Source: Pegea sp. RAD2-039 (Eukaryota > Chordata > Thaliacea > Salpida > Salpidae). Taken from it: 64,000 nt of DNA. The notes beneath the pieces are model-generated. The model had not been told where the DNA came from, ran no database searches, and saw only the letters and a list, made by a program, of their open reading frames with translations. The translations under genes and the position numbers were made by a program. Shown piece by piece: positions 60,551-64,000 of this stretch. Location: the NCBI GenBank assembly GCA_034620365.1, contig JAQGEQ010000380.1:2976001-3040000 (forward strand), in the 5' to 3' direction. The number at the start of each line of letters is the position of its first letter. The first letter of the stretch is position 1.

Positions 60551-62534
60551 TAGTTGACCTACAACATAAGTACCAAGCTCGGAAACTCTCTTAAACTGAC
60601 ATAATTGAAAAATCTTCAGGAATCAAGTTAGGTAGATCTATCAAATTTCCTTGATGAAAATCAACCTAAAAGTTTTACTTTCAATTATTACTTCATGTAT
60701 GAATTGTAAAGCTGAAATTCTAGCCAAGAATTCTTTCATCGCATTTTCAGCATTCCCGAGTTTGTAAAATATGATTCGGAACTTTCCATACAAGATAAAA
60801 TTTATAACTCTTCCAAAGTTGGTTGAAGACATACGTCTCAAGAAAGATTAAGTCAAAGATTTATATCGAGTCGTTTTATTTATATATCAACTAATTCTCA
60901 TTTAAACACTTTTCAGCAACTTGCTGATGATAAATAAATTTACCAAAAAAACCAGATTAATAAATTGTTTCGATGAATTCTTTGAACACAAATAATAAAA
61001 ATCTTCTTGGTTCTGTTTAAACAAGGTTTTCAGTTAATAGGTAATTTTCGAATTCCTTGATAAAAAGTGAATATTAGCAAATAAACTTTGTAAGACTTAA
61101 ACAAGTAGAATTTTCAACATATTTCTGTTCTAGATTTTACAATGAGTTCTAATTGAACTCAACTTCGTTATAAAAGAACACTTTCCGTTAATTTTATATA
61201 AAAAAAAATTTATATTTTAATGAATAAGTTTTGATAAATTGTTTATACCAAATGATTTGTATGTTACTTGTAAGAAACAATTCAAAAAATTGAAAAAAAT
61301 ATATCAGAGAAAAAACTGTTTGATTATTAGACCTTATTATTAGATTTTATTTTTGTTGATATTCAGGTAATAATTAAGACTTAATATTAATCAAAGGATA
61401 AATTGACAACAAATCCAAACTCCTTAAAAATACTAACATCAAAATGAAAATATATACAAGATAAGAAAACAAAATATCGAATTACGTGGTTTTAGTATTA
61501 TGCTTATCGGTAGAAAGTCTATTTCCAAAATTACAAAAATGATAAACTCTTCTTGTGGTATGCAAAAATAGAATAAAAAATTGAAATAATTTTGGATAAT
61601 TACAAAACTTTTTAGAGTATTTTAGTCGATCATTTTCAACAAATTAAAAAGTTTATGTTTAAATATTCTTGGTCGTTTTAATAACTCCTTCTATCAAGTC
61701 AAGAAAAGTGTGAGACTCATCTTGGATTTAGTGTGTGGGATGCTAAGCATTCATCTTTTTTTATCATTTTAACTTTAACAGACTCCACAACTAGTATCAA
61801 CTAGTCAATAAATACTTTGTCTTACAAACAAATAGTGTAATTAGTAAGTAAGGCAGATGAAAGCCGAATATATTTCCAATATTTTTAGCCATTCTAAAAA
61901 TAGATTCTTTGAAAAATGTCTATGCGTTTATCAAGCATCTAAAAACCTTACTAACAATATCCTAATAAAATCTTTATCCACTTTTTTAGTTTGAATAAAC
62001 AAACTACTATAACTTGCGATTCTAAAAACTGATTTTCTTAAAAGGTTAATATTTTTTCTATATGCTGATATGACTTATTGATGAAGTTAATTTATTTATT
62101 TGAACTTTTATCTTAAATTTTTTATTATTATTGGCTTTTTCTATAACTTTGAAGATTTTGTACAAATTGATATAATTTGTACACAAATTTTAAAACAATG
62201 CAAAAATAATTTTATAAAATAGAAGGTGGTTACGATTGTGATTGGTCGTTTACTAATGAATCTGAAGAAAATGAGTTCAGAAAAGAAACTGTTTGATTTG
62301 TAGACTTGTTTGTAAATCAACCATTATGTAATTTTATTTTTTTAAAGTTTGAGTGTCAAAATAAATCCATGAGTATTTGAATAAATATTCAAAGACCTTA
62401 AAAATTAATAAAGAAGTGAAATAATGGTAAAAAACTAAAATGAAAAATATAACCTGTAGATTTTTATAAACATTGTCTATACTAACTTTAATTAAATATT
62501 ACTCATACTTCTTTATCAATTTTTTCAAATTGTA
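60551..62534. other. AT-rich spacer
   Basis: No supported gene. A minus-strand open frame at 60641-60841 has no domain or splice context and is left out. Confidence 0.5.
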
Positions 62535-63200
62535 CATACGTCCCATTCTTGAATACAATGTCAGTGCATGAATGCTATATCAAGTTGTTAGTACCAAAAA
62601 ATTTAGTCTCCTTAGGCAACATTTGCCAGATTTTTATGCAGGAAACTTAATATTAAATACGATATTTATAAACATTGTCTCTGCTTCTTAAATTTAGATA
62701 CTTTGGAAATTCTACGGATCAAATACGACTCGATTGTTATTTTTTAAATTATCCAATATTTAATTGACCTTCAGTTTGATGATTTCTTTTCTATTAGTCC
62801 TTCCCTCAAGTTATATCAACTCAGATGACACACATTACGTCTTAATAAGCCCATATCACCTGGTACATTAAATAGAGCAAATTTTTTCTCATACCGCACA
62901 ATTAGTACTTGGAACCAGCTGCCATCAGACATTGTAATGTCGAAGTCACTCGTGTTGTTCAAGAAGAAGTTGAACCGTTATAATGTTGCCAACATTGTCA
63001 TTTCTAAACTGTGATTTTTTCTTTTTTATATTATTAACATTCTATTTAATTGTTCACTTTTACATAGTTTGAGTGATATCGAAATGCCATGTGTTACAAC
63101 TTCTGCTTTCTATATTTTTGACTAAATAGATGTTATTTGTGAGAATGTTTCTCAGCGAGAGGTGCTCTCTTCAGGCATTTAGTGAAATAAATATATAAAA
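62535..63200 (+). mobile_element. CR1/Jockey-like LINE, 3' part (copy D, longest)
   Basis: It starts in the ORF2 thumb region with IRPILEY (62538-62560), continues through the degraded middle, then 62880-63015 is open and gives FFSYRTISTWNQLPSDIV, then SKSLVLFKKKLNRY, and a stop. The 3' UTR ends with a GAGAGGTGCTCTC block and AATAAATATATAA tail near 63195. Copies A-C (2340, 11030, 43340) belong to the same family. It lies between the two copies of the secreted gene. Confidence 0.85.
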
Positions 63201-63499
63201 AAAACTATTTTTGTGGTATCCATATATAATTTCAATTCTTTCTTGCTCGATCATTTTGAACGTTTGAATTAATTTGAATTAAAAAATTAATTTGACTAAA
63301 ATCTTATTAAATGATGTTAAATGTATTTCTTAGTTTTAATTGTTTACTAACAAATAAAAATTTCATTGCATTTATTTTTTTGCAAGAAATATGATGATTA
63401 TTTTAAACTTGTCAAAAATCGAAAAGCAAAAATAAGAATCTTACATGAGATTATATTTTATATCTAACACATTTTAAAACGCTTTAAATCTGTTTTCAA
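63201..63499. other. Short AT-rich spacer
   Basis: Nothing recognisable between the LINE tail and copy 2 of the duplicated segment. Confidence 0.5.
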
Positions 63500-64000
63500 A
63501 CTTTGCATCTTTCGAAATTACATCAAGCACATATTATTGAATGATAATTTTAATATCGATTGAATATCAACAAAGTTTTTTTTTACAAATTCTTTGTCAT
63601 CAACCATACAATTCAATTTCTGACTTTAGCATCTAGACTACTATCATCATCATCAATTGATTTCTGAGTCGAACGATTTTCACTCATCTAATTGAAGAAA
63701 ATATTACTTTCTCGTTATTTTTGACAAGCAAACAGTAAAACCATTTAATTAAGATTATACAGTTTGAACTGTTTATTATGATTCTAAGACTCCGGGTAAG
63801 CCTAACAGATTTTAAATTATTGTTTATAAATTTCAAATAATTTATGTTTAAAATATAAATCAAGATACAAATGTCGGTTGAAAATATTCTATTTTCAATC
63901 AGATTACTTTATAGCAATTTACTTACTTTGAAGTGACTGGATATGCCTTGCTCAATGCGTGAATAAATTTCAGTGTCTTTGTTGCTCCTATTTCCTTCTC
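63500..64000. repeat. Duplicated segment, copy 2 (runs off the window)
   Basis: About 98% identical to 57681-58183, same orientation, so a direct duplication with a 5.8-kb period. Confidence 0.9.
63613..64000 (-). CDS. Small secreted orphan protein, copy 2 (partial)
   Basis: Exon 3 is 63687-63613 and exon 2 ends (in gene sense) at 63927, with its start beyond the window. Splice sites and frame equal those of copy 1. One amino-acid difference is visible: SSLDAK here where copy 1 has SILDAK, just after the four Asp. Exon 2 is identical to copy 1 as far as it can be read. Exon 1 with the signal peptide should lie within about 500 bp beyond the right edge. Confidence 0.75.

Noticed and set aside
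60641-60841. Minus-strand open frame of 66 codons
   Set aside because: No signal peptide, domain or consistent splice sites; it sits beside LINE debris.

Overview
The window is animal nuclear DNA, strongly AT-rich and intron-dense, with GT-AG introns from 52 nt to about 3 kb. The gene set includes a U5 snRNP GTPase, a membrane-anchored monoamine oxidase, and a GH9 cellulase with CBM2 modules split by 16 introns. This points to an invertebrate metazoan; I cannot name the phylum from sequence alone. I reconstructed the spliced genes by hand, checking reading frame and phase across every junction.

Layout. 1-1200 holds fossil Ty3/gypsy-type fragments on the minus strand. 2234-2993 (-) is an 86-residue secreted orphan in four small exons. 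5421-9585 (+) is a tight same-strand trio: THUMPD3-like tRNA methyltransferase, HAX1-like protein (with one frame step) and glucose-6-phosphate 1-epimerase-like protein. 11818-15610 (+) is a monoamine oxidase. 16961-21438 (+) is a secreted Sushi-CBM2-CBM2-GH9 cellulase of 985 residues. 22519-25300 (-) is a threonine/serine dehydratase-type PLP enzyme, and 26870-32185 (-) is EFTUD2/Snu114 in 20 exons with a 23-bp minisatellite in one intron. 34873-38022 (-) and 38992-41635 (+) are two orphan genes, head to head, each encoding a one-pass membrane protein with a coiled coil and nearly equal length (165 and 162 residues). 48476-55511 (+) is an orphan four-TM protein. 57795-58595 (-) is a 100-residue secreted orphan with a second, about 98% identical copy starting 5.8 kb further on and running off the window.

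Repeats are mostly decayed: a CR1/Jockey-like LINE family (four 3'-end copies), an older LINE at 33.4-34.0 kb, an RTE-like LINE tail, and two SINEs that share a body but carry different tRNA-like heads. The rest of the long spacers is AT-rich sequence in which I see no gene.

The conserved genes do ordinary jobs (tRNA modification, splicing, amine and amino-acid catabolism, sugar-phosphate metabolism) and do not form one pathway. The less described content is the cellulase architecture, the duplicated secreted gene, the divergent membrane/coiled-coil pair and the other orphans.
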